From an uncultured Oscillospiraceae bacterium (GTDB taxonomy: Bacteria; Bacillota; Clostridia; Oscillospirales; Oscillospiraceae): a DNA stretch of 21,234 bases. Below are positions 1 through 7,287 of this stretch, piece by piece (within the stretch, counting starts at the first letter, position 1; every line of letters starts with the position of its first letter). The stretch is taken from NCBI GenBank assembly GCA_900758315.1, contig CAAERF010000541.1:1-21234 (forward strand), read 5' to 3'. The translations under genes and the position numbers were made by a program. The notes below the pieces were generated by a model, which was not told the origin of the DNA, searched no databases, and saw only the letters and a program-made list of their open reading frames with translations.

Positions 1-5
1 AACGA

Positions 6-1034
6 TCAGGTGTTCATCTGCTTGCGGCGGGACAGGTTCATGGTACCGTCCTGCATGCTGGCCACATCCTCCAGGCTCTTGCCGGTGCCAAAGGCGACGC
101 AGGAGATGGCGTCGTCGGCCACGTGGGTCTCGATACCGGTGTGGGACTCGATCAGCTTGTCGATACCCCAGATCAGGCTGCCGCCGCCGGTCATAACGAT
201 GCCGTTGGTAGAGATATCCGCCACCAGCTCAGGCGGTGTCCGCTCCAGGACGGAGTGAACTGCCTCCAGAATCCGCATGGTGGGCTCCTCAAAGGCCTCG
301 ATCATCTCACTGGAGGAGACGGAGAAGGCCCGGGGCAGACCGGTCATCAGGTCACGGCCCTTGATCTCCATGGTCTGCTCCTCATCCCGGGGATAGACAC
401 AACCGATGGACATCTTCAGCTCTTCCGCGGTACGCTCGCCGATGAGCACGTTGTGCTTGCGGCGGATGTACTTGACCACAGCCTCGTTGAACTGGTCGCC
501 GGCGATCTTAATAGAGGCGGACTCCACCACGCCGGACAGGGAGATGACTGCGACGTCGGTGGTACCACCGCCGATGTCCACCACCATGTGGCCGTCGGGC
601 TTGGAGATGTCGATACCGGCACCAATAGCAGCCGCCACCGGCTCCTCAATCAGGTAGACCTTACGGGCGCCGGCCTGGATGCCCGCGTCGATAACGGCGC
701 GCTCTTCCACTTCGGTGATGCCGGAGGGCACACAGATCACCAGACGGGGTTTGAAAAAGTGGGTGGGCGCGACCTTGCGGATAAACTCCCGCAGCATCCG
801 CTCGGTCATATCGTAGTCGGAAATAACGCCTTCCCGCAGGGGGCGGATGGCGACGATGTTGCCGGGGGTACGGCCCAGCATGTTCTGAGCCTCGGTACCG
901 ACCTTCAGCAGTTTCCCTGTATTCTTATCAATTGCGACAACGGACGGCTCGCGCAGAACGACGCCCTTGCCCTTTACATAAACCAAAATAGAAGCAGTAC
1001 CCAGATCGATACCAATATCTCTCGCGACGCTCAC
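6..1034 (-). CDS. mreB: Rod shape-determining protein MreB/Mbl
   Basis: MreB is a bacterial actin homologue that forms filaments under the membrane and guides lateral cell-wall synthesis. The sequence shows the actin-fold ATPase motifs: phosphate-1 DIGIDLGTA near the N-terminus, CVPSGIT near residue 101, phosphate-2 DIGGGTTD near 153-160 and the adenosine motif VMTGGGS near 285. The length, about 342 residues, matches the family. The longest frame opens at GTG 1043, but AGGAG (1045-1049) would then lie one base from the start; the in-frame GTG at 1034 has a spacing of 10 bases and gives MSVARDIGID, so I prefer it. A consensus promoter lies about 130 bases upstream. mreC and mreD usually follow; here the window ends first. 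Whether this is MreB or a paralogue such as Mbl cannot be decided from the sequence alone. Confidence 0.95.
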   Translation of the reverse strand: MSVARDIGIDLGTASILVYVKGKGVVLREPSVVAIDKNTGKLLKVGTEAQNMLGRTPGNIVAIRPLREGVISDYDMTERMLREFIRKVAPTHFFKPRLVICVPSGITEVEERAVIDAGIQAGARKVYLIEEPVAAAIGAGIDISKPDGHMVVDIGGGTTDVAVISLSGVVESASIKIAGDQFNEAVVKYIRRKHNVLIGERTAEELKMSIGCVYPRDEEQTMEIKGRDLMTGLPRAFSVSSSEMIEAFEEPTMRILEAVHSVLERTPPELVADISTNGIVMTGGGSLIWGIDKLIESHTGIETHVADDAISCVAFGTGKSLEDVASMQDGTMNLSRRKQMNT

Positions 1035-1093
1035 TTCGATCACACTCCTGACCTGTCATAAATTCAATCCAATTCGTATTTCCTAGTATTTCC

Positions 1094-1121
1094 GGAAGGG
1101 CATTTTCTTAACCGCCCTTCC
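1094..1121 (-). other. Hairpin in the mreB leader
   Basis: GGAAGGGC (1094-1101) and GCCCTTCC (1114-1121) form a perfect 8-base stem with a 12-base loop. It lies between the predicted mreB promoter and the ribosome site, so it would be in the untranslated leader. No T-run follows on either strand, so it is not an obvious terminator. It could stabilise the RNA or bind a protein. Confidence 0.45.
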
Positions 1122-1163
1122 CTCAACGTTTCCCACAGGAAGCGGAAATTGCATCTCTAGGCT

Positions 1164-1192
1164 ATTATAGCGGTTTGTCCACTATTTTTCAA
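1164..1192 (-). promoter_or_regulatory. Sigma-A promoter of mreB
   Basis: Read on the minus strand, TTGAAA (1187-1192) and TATAAT (1164-1169) are separated by exactly 17 bases. This is one mismatch from the sigma-A consensus. The expected start, near 1157, leaves a leader of about 120 bases before mreB. Confidence 0.75.
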
Positions 1193-1247
1193 CGCTCTCT
1201 GACAAAGTTTTTCTTAAGAAATGGTTCAAAATTCCGCTTTCTGCCCG

Positions 1248-1934
1248 TTATCTGGTAAAATCCAGCGGCGAAGGGCGTCTGTCCCGACTCCGGGCCGCCG
1301 TCACACAGCACACCTCCGCCACGCCCGCCTGTCGGAGCATCCGGCTGGCCTCATTTAAGGTACTGCCCGTGGTGATCACATCGTCCACCAGCAGCACCCG
1401 TTTCCCCTCCAGATGTTCGGAACAGGACAGGCCATAAATTCCCTCCACCAGGGACCGCCGCACGGCTTTGCCGCCCTTTGTCCGGGACAGCGGTTTGGTA
1501 TTCCGCAGCTTCTTCAACGTCTGTACCGGCTTGACGCCATAGGCCCGCGCCACCTCCTCCGCCAGCAGCTTGCTCTGGTCAAAGCCCCGCTTCCAGCGCC
1601 GCCGCCAGTGCACCGGAACCCAGGTGATCAGGTCAAAGGGCTCTCTGAAATACGCCTGCGCGTATCGGGCCATCCAGCGGCCGAAGAGCACTCCATTGGC
1701 CTCCTGATAGCAGAACTTGTACTGGTGCATGGCCTTTCGGACCAGCCCCTCCAGGAAAAACGGCGAAACGCAGGTCCGGAACCACACTCCGCTCTGGACA
1801 CAGCTGTGGGAATCGGTCACCGGCAGCTGTTCCCAGCAGCTGGGACAGATCTCCTCCTCCGGCTTCAGCAGCTTTCCGCAGAAGATGCACTTGGGCGGGT
1901 AAAGCAAGTCCAGCAGCCAGGACACCACTTTCAT
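1248..1934 (-). CDS. comF: ComF-family phosphoribosyltransferase
   Basis: ComF-like proteins (GntX/ComFC) combine an N-terminal zinc finger with a type I phosphoribosyltransferase domain. In naturally competent bacteria the family supports DNA uptake; elsewhere its role is unclear. The sequence shows four zinc-type cysteines (C16, C19, C30 and C33, in CIFC and CPSC) and the PRPP-binding loop VDDVITTGST at 183-192, with V-D-D and T-T-G-S-T intact. The length of 228 residues is normal. I start at ATG 1934, which has GGAGGG about 10 bases upstream; the frame opens further up at 2000, but that part overlaps the terminator after mgtE and adds no family sequence. It lies downstream of mgtE on the same strand. 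Confidence 0.88.
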   Translation of the reverse strand: MKVVSWLLDLLYPPKCIFCGKLLKPEEEICPSCWEQLPVTDSHSCVQSGVWFRTCVSPFFLEGLVRKAMHQYKFCYQEANGVLFGRWMARYAQAYFREPFDLITWVPVHWRRRWKRGFDQSKLLAEEVARAYGVKPVQTLKKLRNTKPLSRTKGGKAVRRSLVEGIYGLSCSEHLEGKRVLLVDDVITTGSTLNEASRMLRQAGVAEVCCVTAARSRDRRPSPLDFTR

Positions 1935-1961
1935 CCGGCTCACTCCCTCCTTCTCTCCCAT

Positions 1962-2007
1962 AAAAAGTACGGACCCATCCATCCGGGACGGTGTCCGCAC
2001 TTTTTTT
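1962..2007 (-). terminator. Intrinsic terminator after mgtE
   Basis: AAAAAGT-A-CGGAC (1962-1974) pairs with GTCCG-C-ACTTTTT (1993-2005), a 12-pair stem with one mismatch and an 18-base loop. The T-tracts on both sides let it work in either direction. On the minus strand it falls right after mgtE and just before the comF ribosome site. Confidence 0.65.
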
Positions 2008-2018
2008 CCTCGCTCTCT

Positions 2019-3434
2019 CTACCCGGTGATGCCGATCACGTTGATCAGCAGGGTCCAGGCCAGGCCGTAGTAGGTGACCACGGCCACCAGGTCACTGACC
2101 GTGCTGATCAGCGGGCCGGAGGCCACTGCCGGGTCCACATGGATTTTGTGGAAGAAAATCGGGATGACCGTGCCCATCATGCTGGAAATGGTCATGGCCA
2201 CCATCAGCGCAGTGCCGACACAGCCGGAGACCGAAAAGGCGTAGAGAATCCCCTTTCCCTTGACGAACAGGATATACAGTCCGATGCAGATAAAGGACAC
2301 GCACCCCAGCAGCAGTCCGTTGCACAGGCCCACGCGCATCTCCTTCCACACCATGCCCAGGCGCTCCACGCCGGTGAGCTCCTCATCCATCAGCACCCGG
2401 ATGGTCACGGCCAGAGACTGGGTGCCGGCGTTACCGGACATACCCAGAATGGTGGACTGGAAAAAGACGATCAGGGTCAACTGGGTCATCACCTGCTCAA
2501 ACATCCCCGTCACGGTGGACACCACCAGGCCCAGACCCAGCAGGACCAGCAGCCAGGGCAGTCGCTTTTTCATACTCTGGGTCACGCTCTCGCCCAGGTC
2601 CTCCTCGGTGGTCAGACCGGCCAACTGAGCGTAGTCCTCGCCGATCTCGTCGTCCACCGCTTCCACCAGGTCCTGAGACGTGATGACGCCGATGATCCGG
2701 TGTTCCTGGTCCAGAACCGGGATGGAGTCCTCGGCGTAGTCCTTCAACCACTCCAGATTGTCGGTAATGCTCTCACTGGCCAGCACGTAGGGGTAGGAGG
2801 TACTGATCAGGTCCTCCAGAGGCACGTACTGTCGGGCCACAATCAGGTCTTTCAGGTCGATTGCGCCGTAAAAAATCCCCTCCTCGTCGGTCACATAGAG
2901 GGTGGAGATGTTGTCATTATCCTCCGCCTGGGCCACCAAAGACTTCATCGCCTGCTTGATGGTCAAGTTCCGATTGATTTGAATGAAGTTGGTGGTCATC
3001 ATGCTACCGATCTGGTCCTCGTCGTAGGAACAGATCAGCTCGATGTCCTCTGTGGCCTCCTCGTTGAGCAGCGAGACCAGCTTTTCACGGACGTTGTCGT
3101 CCACTTCCTGGAGGACGTCCACCGCGTCGTCCGCGTCCATGTTCTCGATGATGTCGGCGGCGGCGTCCGCTTCCAGCTCTTCCAGATAGGTCCCGACGTC
3201 ATCCAGGTAGGCAAACACCTCAGACATCCACTCCGTGTCCAGAACACGGTACAATTTTCGCCGTCCGTCCTCGTCCAGCAGCTCAAATGCCTCGGCAATG
3301 TCGTTCTCATGGTAGACGGAGAGCTTCTCCGCCAGGGCCCGTTCGTCGTTCTCCTGGCCAATCAGCTCCACCAGTTCCTTGACGTAGTCCGCCTTTTCTC
3401 CCGGAACCCAGTTTTTCTTCTTGCGTTCGCTCAT
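2019..3434 (-). CDS. mgtE: Magnesium transporter MgtE
   Basis: MgtE is a dimeric Mg2+-selective channel in the cytoplasmic membrane that closes when cytosolic Mg2+ is high. The 471 residues show the full layout: an acidic helical N domain (about 15-130, with repeated ADAAADII and DADDAVDVL elements), two CBS domains (about 146-200 and 210-258), a connecting helix, and five membrane helices from about 293. Conserved pore-domain motifs are GNAGTQS at 334-340 and DPAVASGP at 434-441, followed by SDLVAVV with its conserved Asp at 448. ATG 3434 has GGAGG nine bases upstream. Nothing is missing, so it should be functional. The strong acidic bias of the N domain fits the Mg2+-sensing role known in the family. 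Confidence 0.96.
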   Translation of the reverse strand: MSERKKKNWVPGEKADYVKELVELIGQENDERALAEKLSVYHENDIAEAFELLDEDGRRKLYRVLDTEWMSEVFAYLDDVGTYLEELEADAAADIIENMDADDAVDVLQEVDDNVREKLVSLLNEEATEDIELICSYDEDQIGSMMTTNFIQINRNLTIKQAMKSLVAQAEDNDNISTLYVTDEEGIFYGAIDLKDLIVARQYVPLEDLISTSYPYVLASESITDNLEWLKDYAEDSIPVLDQEHRIIGVITSQDLVEAVDDEIGEDYAQLAGLTTEEDLGESVTQSMKKRLPWLLVLLGLGLVVSTVTGMFEQVMTQLTLIVFFQSTILGMSGNAGTQSLAVTIRVLMDEELTGVERLGMVWKEMRVGLCNGLLLGCVSFICIGLYILFVKGKGILYAFSVSGCVGTALMVAMTISSMMGTVIPIFFHKIHVDPAVASGPLISTVSDLVAVVTYYGLAWTLLINVIGITG

Positions 3435-3529
3435 CGTGCCACACCTCCGATCTGGTTCGGATCATTTTGTCCCCTCCGCAGTCCCGCCGGACGGCGCATA
3501 ACAGGGGCCATTTTCGCCTATGATATTAT

Positions 3530-3557
3530 GATATACCATTTCCTCCTTCCTGTTCAA
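3530..3557 (-). promoter_or_regulatory. Possible mgtE promoter
   Basis: On the minus strand TTGAAC (3552-3557) is followed after 16 bases by TATATC (3530-3535), or after 18 bases by TATCAT. Both are acceptable sigma-A matches but not strong, and the exact -10 cannot be chosen from the sequence. Confidence 0.4.
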
Positions 3558-3679
3558 TATTTTTTTACTTTTTTATCATTATTTTTTCCCGCAGCTCCGC
3601 CGGAACTATCGTTCAAAAAGTATCCTGACCGTCCAGCTTTTTCCCCGCTCTTTCAACAGAATTTGGCACGACAGCTTTC

Positions 3680-3708
3680 GCATAGATTCTCCCCAGCCGG
3701 TCAAAATA
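3680..3708 (+). promoter_or_regulatory. Possible forespore (sigma-G-like) promoter of the SASP gene
   Basis: GCATA (3680-3684) and CAAAATA (3702-3708) are 17 bases apart and resemble the sigma-G pattern (GMATR, about 18 bases, CATnnTA). The -10 matches only partly. SASP genes are normally under sigma-G, which is the main reason to look here. It lies 64 bases before the start codon. Confidence 0.35.
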
Positions 3709-3772
3709 GGCTCGGAAAATCCAAAACGGGTTTTCACTTTTGAAATCGGAAAAGAGAAGGAGATGTTCTCAA

Positions 3773-3967
3773 ATGGCTAACAACAACCGCGTGATCGTTC
3801 CCGCTGCCCGCGCAGCACTGGATCAGTTCAAGATGGAGGCTGCCAACGAGGTCGGCGTCAACCTGAAGCAGGGCTACAATGGCGACCTGACCGCAAAGCA
3901 GGCCGGCAGCATCGGCGGCCAGATGGTCAAGAAGATGATCGAAGCCTACGAAAACGGCATGAAATAA
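3773..3967 (+). CDS. Small acid-soluble spore protein, alpha/beta type
   Basis: Alpha/beta SASPs coat DNA in the dormant spore, protect it from UV and heat, and are cut by the GPR protease at germination. The 64-residue protein has the family signatures: NNNRVIVPAAR at the N-terminus, the KMEAANEVGV segment where GPR cleaves, and GYNGDLTAKQAGSIGG followed by QMVKKMIEAY, the DNA-binding C-terminal part. ATG 3773 has AGGAG ten bases upstream; an upstream in-frame ATG at 3740 adds a basic stretch unlike the family and is not used. It is a single-gene unit ending in a strong terminator. It shows that the organism makes, or descends from organisms that make, endospores. Confidence 0.95.
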   Translation: MANNNRVIVPAARAALDQFKMEAANEVGVNLKQGYNGDLTAKQAGSIGGQMVKKMIEAYENGMK

Positions 3968-4023
3968 GCGGCCTCTTACCGCTGACAGCAGCGCGATGCC
4001 CCTGGGGTGACGCGTAAAGAAAG

Positions 4024-4062
4024 GCTGGCAGGCACCTCAACTGGATGCCTGCCAGCTTTTTT
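4024..4062 (+). terminator. Terminator between the SASP and Rrf2 genes
   Basis: GCTGGCAGGCA (4024-4034) pairs perfectly with TGCCTGCCAGC (4046-4056) around an 11-base loop and is followed by six T. The A-rich left flank gives a T-rich tail on the minus strand too, so it can serve both converging genes. Confidence 0.92.
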
Positions 4063-4066
4063 ATGC

Positions 4067-4498
4067 TCAAATCACATAGTCGTCCCCGGGCCGTTCCACC
4101 TGCAGCAGGTCCGCCAGGGTAAATTGATCCAGGTAGCCGCTGATCACCTCGTCCAGGCCCTGCCACATGGCCAGGGTCCGGCAGCCGGCCATCCGCGGAC
4201 AGGGACTGCAGCCCGGCTCCAGACAGGCCACCGGCGCCAGAGAGCCCTCGGTCAGCCGCAAAATGTCTCCCACCGTGTACTGCTCCGGCGCGCCATTGAT
4301 GCGGTAGCCGCCGCCCTTGCCACGGAGTCCCGTCAGCACGCCGCCCTTGACCAGCACCTTCACAATGCTCTCCAGATACTTTTCGGAGATCTCCTGCCGC
4401 TCCGCAATCTCTTTCAAGGGAATGTATCCCTCCGACTGGCGTTCCGCCATGTCAATCAAAACACGCAGCGCATAGCGCCCCTTGGTTGAAATCATCAT
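4067..4498 (-). CDS. Rrf2-family transcriptional regulator (IscR-like)
   Basis: Rrf2 proteins are small winged-helix regulators; many carry an iron-sulfur cluster and sense Fe-S status, redox or nitric oxide. This 143-residue protein has the typical start MISTKGRYALRVLIDMA, a recognition region EIAERQEISEKYLESIV (30-46) and the wing LRGKGGGYRI (58-67). Four cysteines at 92, 97, 100 and 106 sit where the cluster ligands of IscR/NsrR proteins lie, so Fe-S binding is likely but inferred. ATG 4498 is chosen because the family sequence begins there; AGGGAG lies about 12 bases upstream, slightly far. The longer frame to 4684 runs through its own promoter and the TetR operators and is rejected. No cysteine desulfurase gene is adjacent. 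Confidence 0.9.
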   Translation of the reverse strand: MMISTKGRYALRVLIDMAERQSEGYIPLKEIAERQEISEKYLESIVKVLVKGGVLTGLRGKGGGYRINGAPEQYTVGDILRLTEGSLAPVACLEPGCSPCPRMAGCRTLAMWQGLDEVISGYLDQFTLADLLQVERPGDDYVI

Positions 4499-4534
4499 CT
4501 CAGGCCCGATCTCCCTTCCTCGTACTTGTCTCTC

Positions 4535-4563
4535 ATTATAAAACACAGTCTCTGGAATTTCAA
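4535..4563 (-). promoter_or_regulatory. Sigma-A promoter of the Rrf2 gene
   Basis: On the minus strand TTGAAA (4558-4563) and TATAAT (4535-4540) are exactly 17 bases apart. The expected start is about 30 bases before ATG 4498. It is divergent from, and does not overlap, the TetR promoter at 4578. Confidence 0.8.
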
Positions 4564-4577
4564 CGCAGATTTCCCTC

Positions 4578-4606
4578 TTGACAGGTGAACGATTGTTCAC
4601 TATAAT
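4578..4606 (+). promoter_or_regulatory. Perfect consensus promoter of the tetR operon
   Basis: TTGACA (4578-4583) and TATAAT (4601-4606) are 17 bases apart, an exact sigma-A consensus. The spacer is almost filled by an operator palindrome, and a second palindrome lies just past the expected start. Confidence 0.92.
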
Positions 4607-4625
4607 GGCACGAGAACGATCGTTC
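4585..4625 (+). promoter_or_regulatory. Twin TetR operators
   Basis: Operator 1 is GTGAACGATTGTTCAC (4585-4600), with perfect 6-base arms, lying between -35 and -10. Operator 2 is GAACGATCGTTC (4614-4625), a perfect 12-base palindrome over the transcription start. They share GAACGATYGTTC, and their centres are 27 bases apart. Short palindromes of this kind in front of a tetR gene are the usual mark of self-repression. Confidence 0.88.
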
Positions 4626-4652
4626 ACCTTTTCCAAAACAGGAGGAAAACGC

Positions 4653-5258
4653 ATGCGCAACACCAAAGAGCGGATCCTGCTCACGGCCCTGCAATTATTC
4701 GCCCAGGACGGTTATGAGGCGGTCTCGGTCAGCAGAATCGCCGGCGAACTAGGCATGACCAAAAGCGCCCTGTATAAACACTACCCAAACAAACGCGGGA
4801 TTTTTGACAGCATCCTGGCCCGCATGGAGCAGCAGGATTTCGACCAGGCCCAGGCGCATCAGGTACCGGAAGGTCCTGCCACTGAGATGGCGGAGGCGTA
4901 CCGGCAGACGCCCCTGGAAAATCTGATTCGCTTTACCCTGGCCCAGTTCCGCTACTGGACGGAGGAGCCCTTCTCCTCCGCCTTTCGCAGAATGCTGACC
5001 CTGGAGCAGTACCGCAACCCGGAGATGGCCGCCCTCTACCAGCAGTACCTGGCCGCCGGTCCCCTGGACTACCTGACCGATCTCTTTCAGGGCATCACCG
5101 GTCAGGCCGCCGGCGCCAGACAGCTTGCCCTGGAATTTTACGGGCCGGTCTTTCTGCTCTACAGCGTCTATGATGGCACGCCGGACAAAGAGCCGGTCAC
5201 GGCCCTGCTCCAGGACCATCTGGACGGCTTTGCCCGGCGGCTGAATCTGGCCCTGTGA
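4653..5258 (+). CDS. TetR/AcrR-family repressor
   Basis: TetR proteins are dimeric repressors released from DNA by small ligands, often controlling efflux or detoxification genes. The 201-residue protein has the standard N-terminal helix-turn-helix: RILLTALQLFAQDGYEAVS, then RIAGELGMTKSALYKHYPNK (about 31-50). The C-terminal half is a divergent helical ligand domain, with FRYWTEEPFSSAFRRML and a stretch ending in EFYGPVFLLYSVYDG, as in repressors of unknown ligand. ATG 4653 has AGGAGG seven bases upstream. It is the first gene after a consensus promoter with twin operators, so self-repression is nearly certain. The methyltransferase gene follows 47 bases later and is probably co-transcribed. 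Confidence 0.93.
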   Translation: MRNTKERILLTALQLFAQDGYEAVSVSRIAGELGMTKSALYKHYPNKRGIFDSILARMEQQDFDQAQAHQVPEGPATEMAEAYRQTPLENLIRFTLAQFRYWTEEPFSSAFRRMLTLEQYRNPEMAALYQQYLAAGPLDYLTDLFQGITGQAAGARQLALEFYGPVFLLYSVYDGTPDKEPVTALLQDHLDGFARRLNLAL

Positions 5259-5305
5259 GCTGCTCCCCACGTCTCACTCAACCCGATGGAAGGAGTTATT
5301 TTCCA

Positions 5306-6034
5306 ATGAAATATCTGAAAAGTCAAGCATACAGCACCCCTGAACTGCTCACCAAAATCATGGGTCCCAATCCCGTCAAGCTGGAGGAGGAACTGCTGCT
5401 GAACCACCAGATTCCCGCCGGAAGCCGGGTCTGTGATCTGGGCAGTGGACAGGGCCTGACCAGCGTCTTTCTGGCCAAAGAGTACGGCTTTACCGTCTAT
5501 GCCGCCGATCTCTGGAGCGAACCGGAGGAGCATCTGCCCTTCTTCGCGGAGATGGGACTCACGCCCCAGCAGCTGATCCCCGTGAAGGCGGACGCCAACC
5601 AGCTCCCCTTCCCGGAGGGCTTCTTTGACGCCATCGTCAGCATCGACTCCTACAACTACTTCGGCCGGGACCCGGACTTTCTGGACAACAAGCTGCTGCC
5701 CTTCGTCCGGGAGGGCGGTTACCTCTACTTCGCCATCCCCGGCATGAAGCATGACTGCCACGATCACCTGCCGGAGGAACTGCTCCTGTCCTGGACGCCG
5801 GAACAGCTGGACTACATGCACGATGTGGACTACTGGCGGGCCATGGTCAGCCGCAGCCGTGGCGCTGAGGTGCTCTCGGTCCACGAGATGGAAGGCAACG
5901 AAGAGCTCTGGGCGGACTGGCTGAAGCAGGACAATGAGTACGCCGCCGGTGACCGCAAGGCCATGGAGGCCGGCGGAGGAAAATACCTGAATTTTATCGC
6001 CATTGTGCTGCGCAAGAAATCGGCCCAGGAATAA
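5306..6034 (+). CDS. Class I SAM-dependent methyltransferase
   Basis: This 242-residue protein should transfer a methyl group from S-adenosylmethionine to an unknown substrate. It has the Rossmann-type motif I VCDLGSGQGLT (42-52), the acidic end of strand 2 (VYAADLW), motif II-like ADANQLPFP and motif III-like FDAIVSIDSYNYFGRD, with the C-terminal strand GKYLNFIAIVLRKK. The overall form resembles the UbiE/Methyltransf_11 group. ATG 5306 has AAGGAG ten bases upstream; the frame is open to 5255 but that overlaps the tetR end and lacks a ribosome site. It probably sits under the TetR promoter, so it may modify the ligand or target that the repressor senses. Confidence 0.88.
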   Translation: MKYLKSQAYSTPELLTKIMGPNPVKLEEELLLNHQIPAGSRVCDLGSGQGLTSVFLAKEYGFTVYAADLWSEPEEHLPFFAEMGLTPQQLIPVKADANQLPFPEGFFDAIVSIDSYNYFGRDPDFLDNKLLPFVREGGYLYFAIPGMKHDCHDHLPEELLLSWTPEQLDYMHDVDYWRAMVSRSRGAEVLSVHEMEGNEELWADWLKQDNEYAAGDRKAMEAGGGKYLNFIAIVLRKKSAQE

Positions 6035-6121
6035 AACGCCCCGGCTGGCAATCTCTCCCTTGCCCTTCCCGCTCCGCGTAAAAGGGCCTCGTTTGGGAAG
6101 ATTACCAGTTGAGGTGATATG

Positions 6122-6280
6122 ATGTCCTATGTGAACCCCAAACTCCGCTATTACTTTGAATCCCTGTCCATTGATCTGAAAAACGAAATCCTCTCCCGCA
6201 ACGTCCACCTGGAGACCCTGAACGACTTGATCGCCGTTCTGGAGGAGATCGTGCGGGAGGGCGAGGAATCTCCCTCCTAG
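6122..6280 (+). CDS. Short conserved-looking hypothetical protein, 52 residues
   Basis: The protein starts MSYVNPKLRYYFESL and continues with SIDLKNEILSRNVHLETL and NDLIAVLEEIVREGEE. It is charged, predicted to be almost all helix, and has no membrane segment or cysteine. I do not assign a function; short proteins of this style occur in related Clostridia, but I cannot confirm homology here. GAGGTG (6111-6116) lies five bases before ATG 6122; ATG 6119 is in frame but only two bases away. It follows the methyltransferase by 87 bases and is closed by a strong terminator, so it may be the last gene of the tetR operon. Confidence 0.65.
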   Translation: MSYVNPKLRYYFESLSIDLKNEILSRNVHLETLNDLIAVLEEIVREGEESPS

Positions 6281-6319
6281 TTGGCAGCCCGCTCCCGGTT
6301 CCGCCGACTGCAAAAAAGT

Positions 6320-6350
6320 GCCCCGGTGTCATCCGCACCGGGGCTCTTTT
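6320..6350. terminator. Bidirectional terminator
   Basis: GCCCCGGTG (6320-6328) pairs perfectly with CACCGGGGC (6336-6344) around a 7-base loop, followed by TCTTTTCTGTCT on plus and by CACTTTTTT on minus. It ends the tetR-side genes and the aldo/keto reductase gene, which converge here. Confidence 0.9.
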
Positions 6351-6386
6351 CTGTCTTCAGCAGTGTGCTGGATTTGACCTCGGTCT

Positions 6387-7274
6387 TTACCAGCTCTTCT
6401 TTTCACGGGAGCAGTCATGCTGCTTTTTCCGCTCTTCTACCATTTTTACAAACCACTCCACCATGGCCGGATCGGTGTGGGAGAAGAAACAGCTTTGCTT
6501 TTGATCCAGCGCGGCCATTCTCTCCATCTCCGCTTCGGTCAGTTCAAAATCAAAGACGTCGAGATTTTCTTCCATTCTCTCAACGTGCGTGGATTTGGGA
6601 ATGGCGACAACACCGCGCTGAATGTGCCACCGCAAAATCACCTGCGCAACACTCTTCTGGTGCCGGGCGCCGATTTCGGCAATCGTGGGATTGGTGAACA
6701 TATCGCCTCTGCCCTCTCCAAAGGGCGCCCACGCCTCGATCTGAACGCCGTACCGCTCCATCCACTGCTTGGCCTCCACCTGCTGATTGAGCGGATGCGT
6801 CTCCACCTGATTGACCATGGGCTTGATTCTGGCAAAGGAAGCGATATCCACCATCCTGTCCGCGTAGAAGTTGGAAATGCCAATGGCCCGGATCCTGCCC
6901 TCGTCGTACAGCTCTTCCAGCGCACGGTAAGCGCCATAGTAGTCAGCAAAGGGCTGGTGCAGCAGAACCAGGTCGAGATAATCCGTCCGCAGCTTTTTCA
7001 TGGAATCCAGCACAGACGCCTTGGCCTGCTCGTATCCGTAGTGTTCAATCCAGACTTTTGTAGTCAGGAAAATTTCATCCCGCGGAACACCGGACTTCAC
7101 AATCGCACTGCCGACCTGTTCCTCATTAAAATAGCTCTGCGCGGTGTCAATGGCCCGATATCCCACTCTGAGCACATCCAGTACACAGCGCTCACACTCA
7201 TCCTGCTTCACCTGATACACGCCATATCCCAGGATGGGCATCTTGACGCCATTGTATAAAGTTACATATTCCAT
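6387..7274 (-). CDS. Aldo/keto reductase
   Basis: This is an NAD(P)H-dependent reductase of the (beta/alpha)8 AKR superfamily, AKR5/2,5-diketo-gluconate reductase-like, acting on aldehydes or ketones in the cytoplasm. All four catalytic residues are in place: D43, Y48, K73 and H106. Family motifs follow: GYRAIDTAQSYFNEE, LDLVLLHQP, IRAIGISNF, the cofactor-site motif IPKSTHVERMEEN and a C-terminal EMERMAALDQ. The length of 295 residues is normal, with a basic tail that includes KKQHDCSREKK. ATG 7274 has AGGAGG eight bases upstream. The gene is divergent from a small MerR gene, and its promoter has the MerR-type 19-base spacer, so it is probably induced by a reactive aldehyde or a similar electrophile (inference). 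Confidence 0.95.
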   Translation of the reverse strand: MEYVTLYNGVKMPILGYGVYQVKQDECERCVLDVLRVGYRAIDTAQSYFNEEQVGSAIVKSGVPRDEIFLTTKVWIEHYGYEQAKASVLDSMKKLRTDYLDLVLLHQPFADYYGAYRALEELYDEGRIRAIGISNFYADRMVDIASFARIKPMVNQVETHPLNQQVEAKQWMERYGVQIEAWAPFGEGRGDMFTNPTIAEIGARHQKSVAQVILRWHIQRGVVAIPKSTHVERMEENLDVFDFELTEAEMERMAALDQKQSCFFSHTDPAMVEWFVKMVEERKKQHDCSREKKSW

Positions 7275-7287
7275 GCATGATTCCTCC

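Larger units (their letters stand above)
3435..3772. other. 338-base divergent intergenic region, mgtE / spore protein
   Basis: This stretch separates mgtE (minus) from the spore protein gene (plus). The half next to mgtE holds a possible minus-strand promoter; the half next to the spore gene holds a possible forespore promoter. The middle (3557-3597) is AT-rich with T-runs. There is a 25-codon frame on the minus strand at 3462-3539. I see no M-box magnesium riboswitch: from the predicted start the mgtE leader would be only about 90 bases long. Confidence 0.5.

Noticed and set aside
123..1061. A 312-codon plus-strand frame antisense to mreB
   Set aside because: It mirrors the mreB codons, has no ribosome site and resembles no protein.
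3435..3540. M-box magnesium riboswitch before mgtE
   Set aside because: The predicted leader is about 90 bases and shows no multi-stem structure; M-box RNAs need about 160 bases.
1413..3743. A 776-codon open frame on the plus strand
   Set aside because: It lies antisense across comF and mgtE, is rich in His, Gln and Gly, and has no family sequence. It comes from the GC bias of the genes on the other strand.
6062..6087. GCCCTT / AAGGGC inverted repeat before the 52-residue gene
   Set aside because: Only six pairs with a 14-base loop and no T-run; it could easily be chance.
5168..6313. A 381-codon minus-strand frame
   Set aside because: It is antisense to the tetR end and the methyltransferase gene, both of which have clear motifs and ribosome sites.
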